Positions 43,385-52,362 of a stretch of 64,000 nt of DNA are shown in pieces (the first letter of the stretch is position 1; the number at the start of each line of letters is the position of its first letter). The notes below the pieces were generated by a model that saw only the letters and a program-made list of their open reading frames with translations, was not told the DNA's origin and searched no databases. Source of the DNA: Erysipelotrichaceae bacterium (GTDB lineage: Bacteria; Bacillota_I; Bacilli_A; Erysipelotrichales; Erysipelotrichaceae); NCBI GenBank assembly GCA_017404785.1, contig JAFRBQ010000008.1:168212-232211 (forward strand), given 5' to 3'. The translations under genes and the position numbers were made by a program.

Positions 43385-44195
43385 TATAAAACTGGTCGTG
43401 TGCGATATCGACGGAACTCTGACCAGGACCGGTACGATCACACCCAGCGAATATACACTTGATATAATAAAAAAACTCCATGACAGGGGAATAGCTTTTG
43501 GCCTGGGTTCGGGAAGAGATGCCGGACAGTTGAGACACCTCTATGAAGAATGGGGGCTGCCTTTTGAATTCGATGTCTGCATCGGACTAAATGGTTCGGA
43601 ATATTTTGATCTTGAAAGAAATGAAGTCAGAAAACTCTTCACACTTCCCAAGAAGGATGTTGAAGAGATCGTCACAAAAATGCTGGACAGGTTTCCTGAA
43701 TTGAATGTTTCTATCTATCGCAATGGTTATCGTCTTTTAAGATTTGAAGACGAGATGGCTGTCATGTCCAAGAAAAGAAACAAGATGTCCAATCAGATCG
43801 TCGAAGATATAAGTGATATGTGGGCTGAAGATTGTCCAAAAGTCATGTTCAGGGTTTCTGAAGAAGTCATGAGACAGATCGAACCTTATGCGATCAGTAT
43901 CTGCAACGAAAACTTCCGCTGCTGCAAGACCCAGACGACGATGCTGGAATTTGTCAACCGCCGAAGCGACAAGGGAAATGCCCTGTTGGCCTATTGTGAC
44001 GATCATGATATCGAACTGCACAATGTCGTAGCATTTGGCGATATGAGCAATGACAACGAAATGCTGCTCATGGCAGGAACGGGAGTCTGCCTTAAAAACG
44101 GTTCCGCTGACTGCAAGGCCTGCGCCGATTATATTACCGAATACGACAATGATGAAGATGGCTGCGCCAGATTCATTGAGCAGTATATTCTCTGA
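43365..44195 (+). CDS. HAD-IIB (Cof-type) phosphatase
   Basis: The product has 276 residues. Motif I is VVCDIDGTLTR, then GLGSGRDAGQL (motif II region), a Lys in SDKGNALLAY, and VAFGDMSNDNEMLLMAG (motif IV). Cof-type members act on sugar phosphates, flavin phosphates or similar. The start MTTSLNDIKL follows GAGG very closely and overlaps the scpB end by 20 bases; a longer reading runs inside scpB. It is third in the scpAB operon. Confidence 0.9.
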   Translation: MTTSLNDIKLVVCDIDGTLTRTGTITPSEYTLDIIKKLHDRGIAFGLGSGRDAGQLRHLYEEWGLPFEFDVCIGLNGSEYFDLERNEVRKLFTLPKKDVEEIVTKMLDRFPELNVSIYRNGYRLLRFEDEMAVMSKKRNKMSNQIVEDISDMWAEDCPKVMFRVSEEVMRQIEPYAISICNENFRCCKTQTTMLEFVNRRSDKGNALLAYCDDHDIELHNVVAFGDMSNDNEMLLMAGTGVCLKNGSADCKACADYITEYDNDEDGCARFIEQYIL

Positions 44196-44610
44196 TCGAA
44201 TTCAGATCGTTTTCACTGAAGACTCTGATATTGTTTTCAAGGCATGATCTGGCAAACATGCCGTTACCATCTATGAGTTTTCCTGAAAAGGAACCATCAT
44301 AGATTTTTTTATACCCGCAGGATGGCGATTTTGTCTTGAGTATCACAAGATCGCAGTTCTTAATTTTTTCCAAAGAAAGATCGCACCCTTTCATCAGCTT
44401 ATCAGTGACATCACTTCCATCTTTGAGATAAGCCCTGTCACCTTTAAGTTCGATCGGATCATGAGGAACAGAAAAACCGGAACAAAGTTCCGGACAAACC
44501 GGTATCAGTTCATGTCCTTTCAGGATATCCAGGAGTTCTTCATTCTTTCTGTGCGTACCATCATAGCGGTACTTATATCCCATCAGACAGGCGGAGATGC
44601 CAATTTTCAT
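44173..44610 (-). CDS. DUF523 family protein
   Basis: The product has 145 residues. Family features are IGISACLMGYKYRYDGTHRKNEE, PVCPELCSGF, and ILKTKSPSCGYKKIYDGSFSG. The conserved cysteines suggest metal or cluster binding; no function is established. TAAAAT lies six bases before the ATG (leaderless type). It converges with the HAD gene, overlapping 23 bases. Confidence 0.9.
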   Translation of the reverse strand: MKIGISACLMGYKYRYDGTHRKNEELLDILKGHELIPVCPELCSGFSVPHDPIELKGDRAYLKDGSDVTDKLMKGCDLSLEKIKNCDLVILKTKSPSCGYKKIYDGSFSGKLIDGNGMFARSCLENNIRVFSENDLNSIREYTAQ

Positions 44611-44656
44611 ATTTTAATTTTACATTATGTTAATATATTTTAAGGAGGTAATGTAT

Positions 44657-45463
44657 ATGGCTGACTGCAATCATAATTGTGGAGGATGTTCGCAGGATTG
44701 TGCTTCAAGAGCACAGGAACCGATCAATCCTACAAGTGATACAAAGATAAAAAAGATCGTTGGTGTCCTCTCTGGCAAAGGCGGAGTAGGAAAATCAATG
44801 GTCTCTGCAATGCTGGCTATCGAACTTGCCAGAAAAGGATACAGTGTAGGTATCATGGATGCCGATATCACCGGTCCAAGTATTCCAAAGATGTTTGGTT
44901 TAAATGGACAGCTGTTTGGTGATGAAGAAGGTATCTATCCGGCTGAAACACCATTAGGCATCAAGGCTGTTTCGATCAACATGATGCTGGAGAACGAGGA
45001 TGATGCTGTTTTATGGAGAGGACCTATTTTAGGAGGTCTGATCAAACAGTTCTATACGGAAGTACATTGGGGAGAACTCGATTATCTTCTGATCGATATG
45101 CCTCCAGGAACTTCGGATATCGCTATTTCCATCATTCAGCAGATCCCGGTCGATGAATTCGTCATGGTCACGACACCGTCAAAGCTTGTTTCCATGGTCG
45201 TAGGCAAGGCTATCAATATGGCCAAGAATGTCAATAAGCCGGTTGCCGGTCTTGTAGAAAATATGGCTTACATCAAGTGCGACAAGTGTGGTCATGAGAT
45301 CAACATCTACAAGAACGATGTCACGGAAGAGACAGCCGAAAAGTATGGTTTAAAGGTCATGGCAAGACTGCCGATGGATCCGGACTTGGCCAACGCTGCC
45401 GATGAAGGACAGATCGAAAGCTATGAAGGCACATTGCTGGAAAATCTCATAGGCGTTCTTTAA
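44657..45463 (+). CDS. Mrp/NBP35-type P-loop ATPase (Fe-S carrier)
   Basis: The product has 268 residues. The deviant Walker A is VLSGKGGVGKSMVS, DMPPGTSDIAISI is the family signature, and KCDKCGHEI holds the cluster-binding C-x2-C. The N-terminal NCGGCSQDCASR adds further cysteines as in NBP35-like proteins. It binds and transfers 4Fe-4S clusters to target proteins. ATG 44657 was chosen because AAGGAGG lies eight bases upstream; two upstream ATG-type starts sit too close. Confidence 0.93.
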   Translation: MADCNHNCGGCSQDCASRAQEPINPTSDTKIKKIVGVLSGKGGVGKSMVSAMLAIELARKGYSVGIMDADITGPSIPKMFGLNGQLFGDEEGIYPAETPLGIKAVSINMMLENEDDAVLWRGPILGGLIKQFYTEVHWGELDYLLIDMPPGTSDIAISIIQQIPVDEFVMVTTPSKLVSMVVGKAINMAKNVNKPVAGLVENMAYIKCDKCGHEINIYKNDVTEETAEKYGLKVMARLPMDPDLANAADEGQIESYEGTLLENLIGVL

Positions 45464-45490
45464 CGATCAGGTAATTGCATTAAAAAAATG

Positions 45491-45519
45491 ATACAGCTGT
45501 GAAAACAGCTGTATTTTTT
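45491..45519 (+). terminator. Terminator of the Mrp gene
   Basis: ATACAGCTGT pairs with ACAGCTGTAT around GAAA, followed by T5. Its T tail overlaps the -35 box of the next promoter. Confidence 0.88.
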
Positions 45520-45546
45520 GACTTATATATATCATTATTATAAAAT
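45518..45546 (+). promoter_or_regulatory. MATE gene promoter, leaderless
   Basis: TTGACT (45518-45523), exactly 17 bases, TAAAAT (45541-45546), then seven bases to the ATG at 45554 with no ribosome site. It is the clearest leaderless arrangement in the window. Confidence 0.75.
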
Positions 45547-45553
45547 CGCTAAT

Positions 45554-46933
45554 ATGAGCGAAATTAAGACCAACACGATCGGAAGAGATTTCAGTCTGGG
45601 ACAGCTGATGAAATTTGTCGCTGCTCCGGTTGTGACAAGACTCTTAGTCTCCTTCCTATCAACGTTGGATGATTCTCTTTTTGTATCAAGATACTGCGGA
45701 CAGGATGCACTGGCCGCTTTTTCTGTGGCCCTTCCATGGTTCATGTTTATCGATGCGATCGCCATGATCCTGATCTCCATTTCAACTGTCTGTTCGATCA
45801 AAATGGGCGAAGGGAAAAACGCAGAAGCAAACTCCGATTTCACGACGATCACTCTGGTAGCTTTTGGGACCGGTATCTTCTTTTTAGGAGTATTGCTGCT
45901 GTTCAAGAATGAGATACTGATCATGCTTGGTGAGACGGAAATACTTCTGCCTTATGCCAGCACCTATTTTTCCGTATCACGTTTCTATATCCCACTGATC
46001 CTTGTTAACGGTATCTTCAACAGCTGCTACGTAGTCGCCGGCAAGCCTAAATGGTCGATGTATTCATCAGCGATCAACGTCTTCTGTCAGTTCTTCTTTG
46101 ACTATCTGTTTATCGTCAGGATGGATTTTGGCATCATCGGTGCCGCCTATGCCAATGTGATCGGTAATTCATTGGTATGTACACTTGGTCTTTTCTTCTA
46201 TTCAAATAAAACTCATGAGATCTGTTTTGCAAAACCGCATAAGAAGGTCCTTGAACTGTGCCTGACAGTCTTTAAATACGGAAGGATGCAGTTCATGACT
46301 TCTCTGGCTGTCGCTTTCGGCAGTTTTGTCAGCAATCAGGTTCTACTTGATATCGGAGGTGAAAGGATTGTTGCTGCCTATACGATCGTCGCCAATTCGA
46401 CTTTCATCTTCATGAATTCCTTCTTTGGCCTGGTCGGATCGCTTTCACCGATCGTCGGCTATGCCTATGGTGAAAGAAATGCCGCCAAACTATCCAGGAT
46501 CTGCAGACAGGCAGCTATCCTTGTTAGTATCCTGATGAGTGTGCTGTTTGTGATCCTTTTCTTCGGCAAGAACTTCATTCTGGATCTTTACCTTACAGAC
46601 AAGGCGGATCCGCAGATCAGGCTTATGGCTGAACGGGGTTTCAATATCTATCCACTGGCACTTCTTTTCTTCGGTTACAATGTGCTGGTCCAGGAATTCT
46701 CCAATGTCCTGGGAAGACATAAACTTTCGATCTTCCTGTCGATGATGGAGAATTTCGTCTTTCAGAATCTGACGGTTCTAACTTTGCCTAGACTTGTTGT
46801 TCCGGATGGCGTGTGGATGTCGTTCTCGGTTACCGAGATCCTGACTTTCTTCCTTACCTGTCTTGCTGTATATAAAAATAAGGATGTCTATGGCCTGGGA
46901 AGAGATGGCCTGGCAACATTCGTCAATGACTGA
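45554..46933 (+). CDS. MATE-family efflux transporter
   Basis: The product has 459 residues and 12 membrane helices. Typical MATE segments are FVAAPVVTRLLVSFLSTLDDSLFVSRYCG in the first repeat, FNSCYVVAGKPKWSMYSSAINVFCQFFFDYLFI, and NSFFGLVGSLSPIVGYAYGERN in the second repeat. It exports cationic drugs or metabolites using Na+ or H+. An in-frame start at 45518 lies within the promoter and was rejected. Confidence 0.93.
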   Translation: MSEIKTNTIGRDFSLGQLMKFVAAPVVTRLLVSFLSTLDDSLFVSRYCGQDALAAFSVALPWFMFIDAIAMILISISTVCSIKMGEGKNAEANSDFTTITLVAFGTGIFFLGVLLLFKNEILIMLGETEILLPYASTYFSVSRFYIPLILVNGIFNSCYVVAGKPKWSMYSSAINVFCQFFFDYLFIVRMDFGIIGAAYANVIGNSLVCTLGLFFYSNKTHEICFAKPHKKVLELCLTVFKYGRMQFMTSLAVAFGSFVSNQVLLDIGGERIVAAYTIVANSTFIFMNSFFGLVGSLSPIVGYAYGERNAAKLSRICRQAAILVSILMSVLFVILFFGKNFILDLYLTDKADPQIRLMAERGFNIYPLALLFFGYNVLVQEFSNVLGRHKLSIFLSMMENFVFQNLTVLTLPRLVVPDGVWMSFSVTEILTFFLTCLAVYKNKDVYGLGRDGLATFVND

Positions 46934-46959
46934 TCAGAATATTTATTGGAGGAACGGAA

Positions 46960-47844
46960 ATGGAAAAAATCAAAAAACTTTTTGGCGGTATTAATCTGAC
47001 CTGGAAGAAACTGATCATATTCGCTGTTCTGGCTGGTGTCTATACCGCTATCATGGCCATACTTCCGATCACCAGGAATACTTCCTTTGAAGATATCACC
47101 GTCTATTTTGAAGTCTGGATCCTGTTTGGGATCATCATAATCATGAACAGCACTTCGCCAAAGGATTCAGCACTCAAGTGCTTCGTCTTCTTTCTGATCT
47201 CACAACCACTTGTATATCTGTTGCAGGTCCCATTCAGTGCACTGGGCTGGGACATCTTCGGTTTCTACAGATACTGGTTCATCTGGACCTTACTGACGAT
47301 CCCGATGGGCTATATCGGTTATTACATGAAACAGGATAAATGGTGGGGCTTGCTGATCCTGACTCCGATCCTGCTTCTGCTTGGCTATCATTACGCCAAC
47401 TACCTTGGCATGACGATCTATTTCTTCCCGAGGCATCTGCTTAGTGCAGCGTTCTGTTTTGGAAGCATCCTTCTTTATCCGCAGGTCATTTTTAATGACA
47501 AAAAGGTAAAAACGATCGGACTTGTCATAAGTATCGTGATCCTTGTTCTAGCAAGCGGATATACACTGTTGAACAGACATACCTACAATACAACTCTTCT
47601 GGTAAGTAACGGAGAAGCCGGTGCCGTATTCGACGACACCTTTAAGGCCTATCTTGAAGATGAACGGTTCGGAAACGTCGAAATTGTCTACAGTGAAGCG
47701 ATCGAAGACTATATGGTCAACGCCAGAATCGTAAAGGGCGGAAAGACCAGACTGATCCTTGAAGACAGCAGCGGGAAAAAACAGATCTATGATCTGGATA
47801 TAAGCTACAGCACCTTTGATATAAACAAGGCTCAAAACAGCTGA
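46960..47844 (+). CDS. Membrane protein, unknown family
   Basis: The product has 294 residues. It has about six membrane helices up to residue ~205 (LIIFAVLAGVYTAIMAILPI, FGIIIIMNSTSP, FWIWTLL-type Trp-rich segments), then a ~90-residue outer domain with beta strands (NTTLLVSNGEAGAVFDDTF, KGGKTRLILEDSSGK). The family is not recognised. GGAGG precedes the ATG, and it lies 26 bases after the MATE gene, so it is probably cotranscribed with it. Confidence 0.7.
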   Translation: MEKIKKLFGGINLTWKKLIIFAVLAGVYTAIMAILPITRNTSFEDITVYFEVWILFGIIIIMNSTSPKDSALKCFVFFLISQPLVYLLQVPFSALGWDIFGFYRYWFIWTLLTIPMGYIGYYMKQDKWWGLLILTPILLLLGYHYANYLGMTIYFFPRHLLSAAFCFGSILLYPQVIFNDKKVKTIGLVISIVILVLASGYTLLNRHTYNTTLLVSNGEAGAVFDDTFKAYLEDERFGNVEIVYSEAIEDYMVNARIVKGGKTRLILEDSSGKKQIYDLDISYSTFDINKAQNS

Positions 47845-47856
47845 TAAATAAAATAA

Positions 47857-47882
47857 AAAAGTACAGAATGATCTGTACTTTT
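47857..47882. terminator. Terminator of the MATE operon
   Basis: The 11-bp stem AAAAGTACAGA / TCTGTACTTTT has an ATGA loop, followed by GTTTT. It also has A/T runs on the other side, so it may stop the tRNA-Trp transcript. Confidence 0.85.
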
Positions 47883-47891
47883 GTTTTCTAA

Positions 47892-47965
47892 TGGCAGGGG
47901 AGGTAGGGGTTGAACCCACACCAACGGTTTTGGAGACCGGTATACTACCGCTATACTACTCCCCT
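47892..47965 (-). tRNA. tRNA-Trp (CCA anticodon)
   Basis: It is 74 bases on the minus strand, starting AGGGGAGTAG with loop CTCCAAA, T-arm GGTTCAACCCC and an encoded CCA. It stands alone. Confidence 0.94.
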
Positions 47966-48024
47966 ATGTGCTAATTTATTTTATCTTAAAGCCGTTTTTT
48001 TATCAAGGTATATAATAAAGATGT

Positions 48025-48552
48025 ATGTATAGGTTGAGTATCGTAAAACCTGAACTGTATCATTCCATCAGTGAATACCGCAAACAGTTTTTATCTAATG
48101 GGGATACCATGGATGGCTGCAGCAATCTTGAACGCTACGAGGATGTAGAAAAATGGGATCTAAACTGCAGACTCTATGAAGACGAAAAGACATTACCGCC
48201 TGGCTATTCACTGAGTTTTCAATACGTCTTTCTTGATGATCATGATGAAGTCGTAGGTATGACTTCTATCAGGCCAAAGGCTTTGAGCCATCCGTATCTG
48301 AAGATCTATGGCGGACATATCGGCTATTCGGTAAAACCTGATCAGCGAAGAAAGCATATTGCCACGAAGATGCTCAAAGATGCTTTAGCGGTATGCAGGG
48401 AAAGATTCGGTCTTGATAAAGTCCTTGTGACCTGTCTCGAGGGCAATATCGGATCAAGGAAAGCTATAATAAATAACGGTGGTATATTTGAAAAGGAAGT
48501 GTTGTACCCGCCAAAAGATAAGTATCTGGAAAGGTTTTGGATTAGTTTATGA
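48025..48552 (+). CDS. GNAT-family acetyltransferase
   Basis: The product has 175 residues. The acetyl-CoA loop is KPDQRRKHIATKMLKDAL near residue 108, followed by DKVLVTCLEGNIGSRKAIINNGG. The N terminus (EYRKQFLSNGDTMDGCSNLERY) matches the COG3981-type acetyltransferases. The target is unknown. TATAAT lies eight bases upstream, with an out-of-frame ATG at 48021. It overlaps the glycosyltransferase gene by four bases. Confidence 0.88.
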   Translation: MYRLSIVKPELYHSISEYRKQFLSNGDTMDGCSNLERYEDVEKWDLNCRLYEDEKTLPPGYSLSFQYVFLDDHDEVVGMTSIRPKALSHPYLKIYGGHIGYSVKPDQRRKHIATKMLKDALAVCRERFGLDKVLVTCLEGNIGSRKAIINNGGIFEKEVLYPPKDKYLERFWISL

Positions 48553-49703
48553 AGATAGGACAGTTTTCTGATTCGTTTCTGCCGATCATTGATGGTGTAG
48601 GAAGAGTAGTTTACAACTACTGCGAGACGATCGCCAACAAAGGTCATGAATGTACGATCGTCGCACCTCTGGACAAGTTTGGATATCGAGGGAAGTTTCC
48701 CTTTGAGATCATCGATTACTATGCCAGAAAAGTACCGATCATGTCTTCCTACGATGCGGGATTGCCGCCATTTGATCTACACTTCAATGCGCGAATGGAT
48801 ATGACGGACTTCGAGATCGTTCATGTCCACACGCCGTTTATCGCCGGACATGAAGGGATCAAGTATGCAAAAGATCGAAAGATTCCGATCGTGGGGACTT
48901 TCCATTCCAAATATTATGATGATTTTCTGCAGATGACCGGTTCCAAGACAATCGCGACGATCGGCACGGATATGGTCGTCAATTTCTATAACCATTGCGA
49001 TGAAGTATGGGCTGTTTCCGAGAATTCCGCCGATACCCTGGTCTCCTATGGTTATAAGGGCAATGTCGAAGTAATGCCTAACGGTATGATGATCAAGGAA
49101 CTTGATCCTTCCTGGGCTCTGAAAGCCAAGGAACATTTCGGGCTGAATGATGATCCGATCCTGCTGTTTGTCGGGCAGCAGAACTGGAAGAAGAATATTG
49201 AAAGAGTTCTGGAATCGTGTGCCTTGCTGAAAAAGGATGGTGTGAGATTCAATCTGGTCCTGGCGGGCAAGGGACCACATGAAGGAGAGATCGCTGCCAA
49301 AATCAAAGAACTGAAAATTGAAGAGGAGACACATTGTGTAGGACATATCCTGAAAGAAGATCTGCTTTCAGGACTCTATGCCCTGGCAGAACTGTTTGTT
49401 TTCCCATCGCTGTATGACAATGCGCCAATGGTCGTAAGAGAGGCAGCCAATGCCGGTACGCCAAGTATCGTTGTTGAAGGTTCGAGCTCCGCCGAGATCA
49501 TAGAAGACGGGGTAAACGGCTTTACCTGCAAAGACGACAGTGAGGATTTATACAGAGTCATCAAGAACGCTCTGAACAATGAAAAACTGGAACAGATCGG
49601 TCAGAATGCCAAAAACAGTATTCCTCAATCATGGGACGAGATAATCGATCTGGTCCTTGAACGATATCAGTATCTGATCGATAGACATAAGGGACTCTTG
49701 TAG
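48549..49703 (+). CDS. GT4-family glycosyltransferase
   Basis: The product has 384 residues. Features are the N-terminal QFSDSFLPIIDGVGRVVYNYCE, VHVHTPFIAGHEGIKYA, the C-domain LVLAGKGPHEG and the donor-binding E-x7-E segment ADLFVFPSLYD-like (ELFVFPSLYDNAPMVVREAANAG). This is close to bacterial 1,2-diacylglycerol 3-glucosyltransferases that make membrane glycolipids, though other acceptors are possible. Its stop is in the terminator hairpin. Confidence 0.9.
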   Translation: MKIGQFSDSFLPIIDGVGRVVYNYCETIANKGHECTIVAPLDKFGYRGKFPFEIIDYYARKVPIMSSYDAGLPPFDLHFNARMDMTDFEIVHVHTPFIAGHEGIKYAKDRKIPIVGTFHSKYYDDFLQMTGSKTIATIGTDMVVNFYNHCDEVWAVSENSADTLVSYGYKGNVEVMPNGMMIKELDPSWALKAKEHFGLNDDPILLFVGQQNWKKNIERVLESCALLKKDGVRFNLVLAGKGPHEGEIAAKIKELKIEEETHCVGHILKEDLLSGLYALAELFVFPSLYDNAPMVVREAANAGTPSIVVEGSSSAEIIEDGVNGFTCKDDSEDLYRVIKNALNNEKLEQIGQNAKNSIPQSWDEIIDLVLERYQYLIDRHKGLL

Positions 49704-49712
49704 TCCTTTTTT
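49692..49712 (+). terminator. Terminator of the GT4 gene
   Basis: GGACT pairs with AGTCC around CTTGT with T6. The stop codon TAG overlaps the 3' arm. An extended -10 (TGtTATAAT, 49712-49720) for deoD follows at once. Confidence 0.65.
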
Positions 49713-49755
49713 GTTATAATCTAATTAGTGAAATCAATTATGGAGGATAATTTTT

Positions 49756-50475
49756 ATGGCGACTGCTCATAATAAAGCTAATGTAGGCGATATTGCGAAT
49801 ATCGTCCTGATGCCGGGCGATCCTTTGCGTGCCAAATTCATCGCCGACAAATTCATGTTGGATGTCGAACAGTTCAACAGCGTCAGAAACATGTTCGGTT
49901 TTACCGGCACATATAACGGTAAACGTGTATCTGTAATGGGCTCAGGAATGGGTATTCCGTCAATAAGCCTTTATGCCTATGAACTGTACAAGTTCTATGG
50001 TGTCGATAAGATCGTCAGAATCGGTTCGACCGGTACATACAAGGAAGATATCGATATCTATTCAACGATCCTGGCAACAGCTGCCTATTCGGATTCATCT
50101 TTTGCCAAGGTAGCATATGGCGATGACAGTGAATTCCAGTATCCAAGCGCAAAACTCAACGCGGAACTCAAGAAAGCTTCCGAGAAGCTTGGCATCAAAC
50201 TGATCGAAGGCAAAGTCTGGTCGAGCGATGTCTTCTACTATGACGACAGTCAGCTGGCCGGTTCTTTGCAGAAAGCTATCGATTATGATCTGGTCTGTGC
50301 TGAAATGGAATCATTCGGTCTTTTCGCTACTGCCAAGAACCTGGGCAAGGAAGCCGCATGTATCCTGACCGTTTCCGATAATATCATCACCCACAAGGAA
50401 ACGACTTCCGAAGAAAGACAGCTGAAACTCGTCGACATGATGAGAGTCGCTCTTGAAGCAACCTTAGGAGTCTGA
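49756..50475 (+). CDS. deoD: Purine nucleoside phosphorylase DeoD
   Basis: The product has 239 residues. It splits purine (deoxy)nucleosides with phosphate. The segments VLMPGDPLRAKFIA, GSGMGIPSISLYAYEL, IRIGSTGTY-like (VRIGSTGTYK) and AEMESFGLF, and the catalytic Asp in LTVSDNI, are diagnostic of the hexameric PNP. GGAGG precedes the ATG. It is the first gene of deoD-PfkB kinase-dipeptidase. Confidence 0.95.
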   Translation: MATAHNKANVGDIANIVLMPGDPLRAKFIADKFMLDVEQFNSVRNMFGFTGTYNGKRVSVMGSGMGIPSISLYAYELYKFYGVDKIVRIGSTGTYKEDIDIYSTILATAAYSDSSFAKVAYGDDSEFQYPSAKLNAELKKASEKLGIKLIEGKVWSSDVFYYDDSQLAGSLQKAIDYDLVCAEMESFGLFATAKNLGKEAACILTVSDNIITHKETTSEERQLKLVDMMRVALEATLGV

Positions 50476-51350
50476 TGAAGATCTTAAGCTTCGGATCACT
50501 CAACTATGATCATGTCTATGAGATGGATCATTTTGTTGAACCAAAGGAAACCCAATCATCTCTGGCTTATGCCAGAGGTTTTGGTGGTAAGGGACTCAAT
50601 CAGTCGATTGCCCTGGCCAAGGCCGGTCTTGAGGTCTATCATGCCGGCAGAGTCGGAAGCGATGGCCAGGATTTCATCGATTATCTCAACAGATATGGCG
50701 TCAATACTGATTATCTTATGAAAGATGACTCACTGGCGACAGGACATGCGATCATTGAAGTCTGCAAAGGACAGAACTGTATCATCCTTCATGGTGGAGC
50801 CAATCAGGCGATCGATAAGGAACAGATCGATGAAGTGCTGTCTCACTTTGAAAAGGATGATGTCCTGCTTATCCAGAATGAGATATCCAATCTGTCCTAT
50901 CTTATCGACAAAGCTCATGAAAAAGGACTGATGATCGTCTTTAATACGGCACCGATGAATGAGAAGGTCTTTACTTATCCTCTTGACAAGATCGATATCT
51001 TTATCGTCAATGAGATCGAAGGCGCAGGATTGGCCAAGATCGATACAAATGATTACCAGAAGATCATTGAAGCCCTGAAGGAAAGATTCCCTGATAAACG
51101 GATCGTCATGACGGTCGGAGAAAGCGGATCTTACTATATTTATAAAGACACTCTGATCCATCAGAATGCCTATAAAGTTGAAGCGATCGATACGACCGCT
51201 GCGGGTGATACCTTCACCGGATTTTTCCTGGCTTCCTATCTTAAGGATCAGGATATCGCCAGGGCTCTTGATCTGGCAGCCAAAGCTTCCAGTATAACCG
51301 TACAGGGCAAAGGAGCTGCCCAATCCATTCCGGGCATCGAAGAACTATGA
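50475..51350 (+). CDS. PfkB-family sugar kinase (ribokinase-like)
   Basis: The product has 291 residues. PfkB signature 1 is GGKGLNQSIALAKAG and signature 2 is DTTAAGDTFTGFFLA, with the catalytic Asp. Ribokinase is the best guess because deoD and the nucleoside hydrolases nearby release ribose or ribose-1-phosphate, but adenosine kinase-like substrates are not excluded. The start overlaps the deoD stop (TGATG), and the end overlaps the dipeptidase gene by four bases. Confidence 0.9.
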   Translation: MKILSFGSLNYDHVYEMDHFVEPKETQSSLAYARGFGGKGLNQSIALAKAGLEVYHAGRVGSDGQDFIDYLNRYGVNTDYLMKDDSLATGHAIIEVCKGQNCIILHGGANQAIDKEQIDEVLSHFEKDDVLLIQNEISNLSYLIDKAHEKGLMIVFNTAPMNEKVFTYPLDKIDIFIVNEIEGAGLAKIDTNDYQKIIEALKERFPDKRIVMTVGESGSYYIYKDTLIHQNAYKVEAIDTTAAGDTFTGFFLASYLKDQDIARALDLAAKASSITVQGKGAAQSIPGIEEL

Positions 51351-52312
51351 AATATGTAGATATGCACTGTGATACCATTACATCTTTATACAGAAGTAAT
51401 GGTTCTTTATTGAATAATGATCTTCACATCGATCTGAATAAGCTCAGAAAAGGTGAATGTCTTTTACAGAATTTTGCGATCTTTACCAATATAGAAAAGG
51501 AAGATTCTTCTTTCACTAAAGCTGCCATCGACTATTACTATAAGCAGCTTGAAGAAAACAAGGATCTAATAAAGCCTGTTTTTTCATATGATGACATCAT
51601 TGAAAATGAAAAGGAAGGGAAGATCTCGGCCTTGCTGACTCTGGAAGAAGGAAGTGTCATCGACAATAATCTGAACAATCTTGGCTATTACTATGATAAA
51701 GGTGTCAGGATGATCACTCTGACCTGGAACTATCCTAACGGGATCGGTCATCCAAACTTCATCTATGAGAAAGACAGAGATCACGATAAGCTGCATACGA
51801 TCAATGAAAAAGACGGATTGACTCCTTTTGGCATTGAGTATGTAAAAAGAATGGAAGAACTGGGCATCATCGTCGATGTATCGCATCTTTCCGATGCGGG
51901 ATTCTATGATGTACTAAAATATACTGACAAGCCATTCGTCGCTTCCCATTCCAATGCCCGGGCTGTCTGTCCGGTCGCCAGGAATCTTAGCGATGAGATG
52001 ATCAGGAAATTATCTGATCGGGGTGGTGTGACAGGCCTCAACTACTGTTCGGCTTTCATTGAAGATCTCAATGAAGAATACACCACGATCGAAAACATGG
52101 TCAGACATATCCGCCATATCGTCGATGTCGGAGGCATTGATTGTATCGGACTTGGTTCTGATTTTGACGGCATAGGCAATAAGCTGGAGATCGTCGATGC
52201 CTCGGGAGTTCAGAAATTATATGTAGCTCTTAAACCATATTTCAGTGAAGATGAACTGGAAAAGATCTTCTACAGGAATGTATTGAGAGTTTATAAAGAA
52301 GTATTCAATTAA
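51347..52312 (+). CDS. Membrane dipeptidase-type peptidase (M19)
   Basis: The product has 321 residues. Zinc ligands are visible in DMHCDTITSL (HxD), LEEGSVI (bridging Glu), VSHLSDAGF and ASHSNARAVCP (His), and GLGSDFDGI. Members cut dipeptides, sometimes with D-amino acids; no signal peptide is present, so it acts in the cytoplasm. It is the last gene of the deoD operon. Confidence 0.92.
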   Translation: MKYVDMHCDTITSLYRSNGSLLNNDLHIDLNKLRKGECLLQNFAIFTNIEKEDSSFTKAAIDYYYKQLEENKDLIKPVFSYDDIIENEKEGKISALLTLEEGSVIDNNLNNLGYYYDKGVRMITLTWNYPNGIGHPNFIYEKDRDHDKLHTINEKDGLTPFGIEYVKRMEELGIIVDVSHLSDAGFYDVLKYTDKPFVASHSNARAVCPVARNLSDEMIRKLSDRGGVTGLNYCSAFIEDLNEEYTTIENMVRHIRHIVDVGGIDCIGLGSDFDGIGNKLEIVDASGVQKLYVALKPYFSEDELEKIFYRNVLRVYKEVFN

Positions 52313-52337
52313 AAAACGTATCAGCTGATACGTTTTT
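52312..52337. terminator. Bidirectional terminator
   Basis: AAAAACGTATCAG pairs with CTGATACGTTTTT, starting at the last base of the dipeptidase stop. It serves the deoD operon and possibly add. Confidence 0.82.
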
Positions 52338-52362
52338 CATTTGTCTTATATTGATAAGTTTT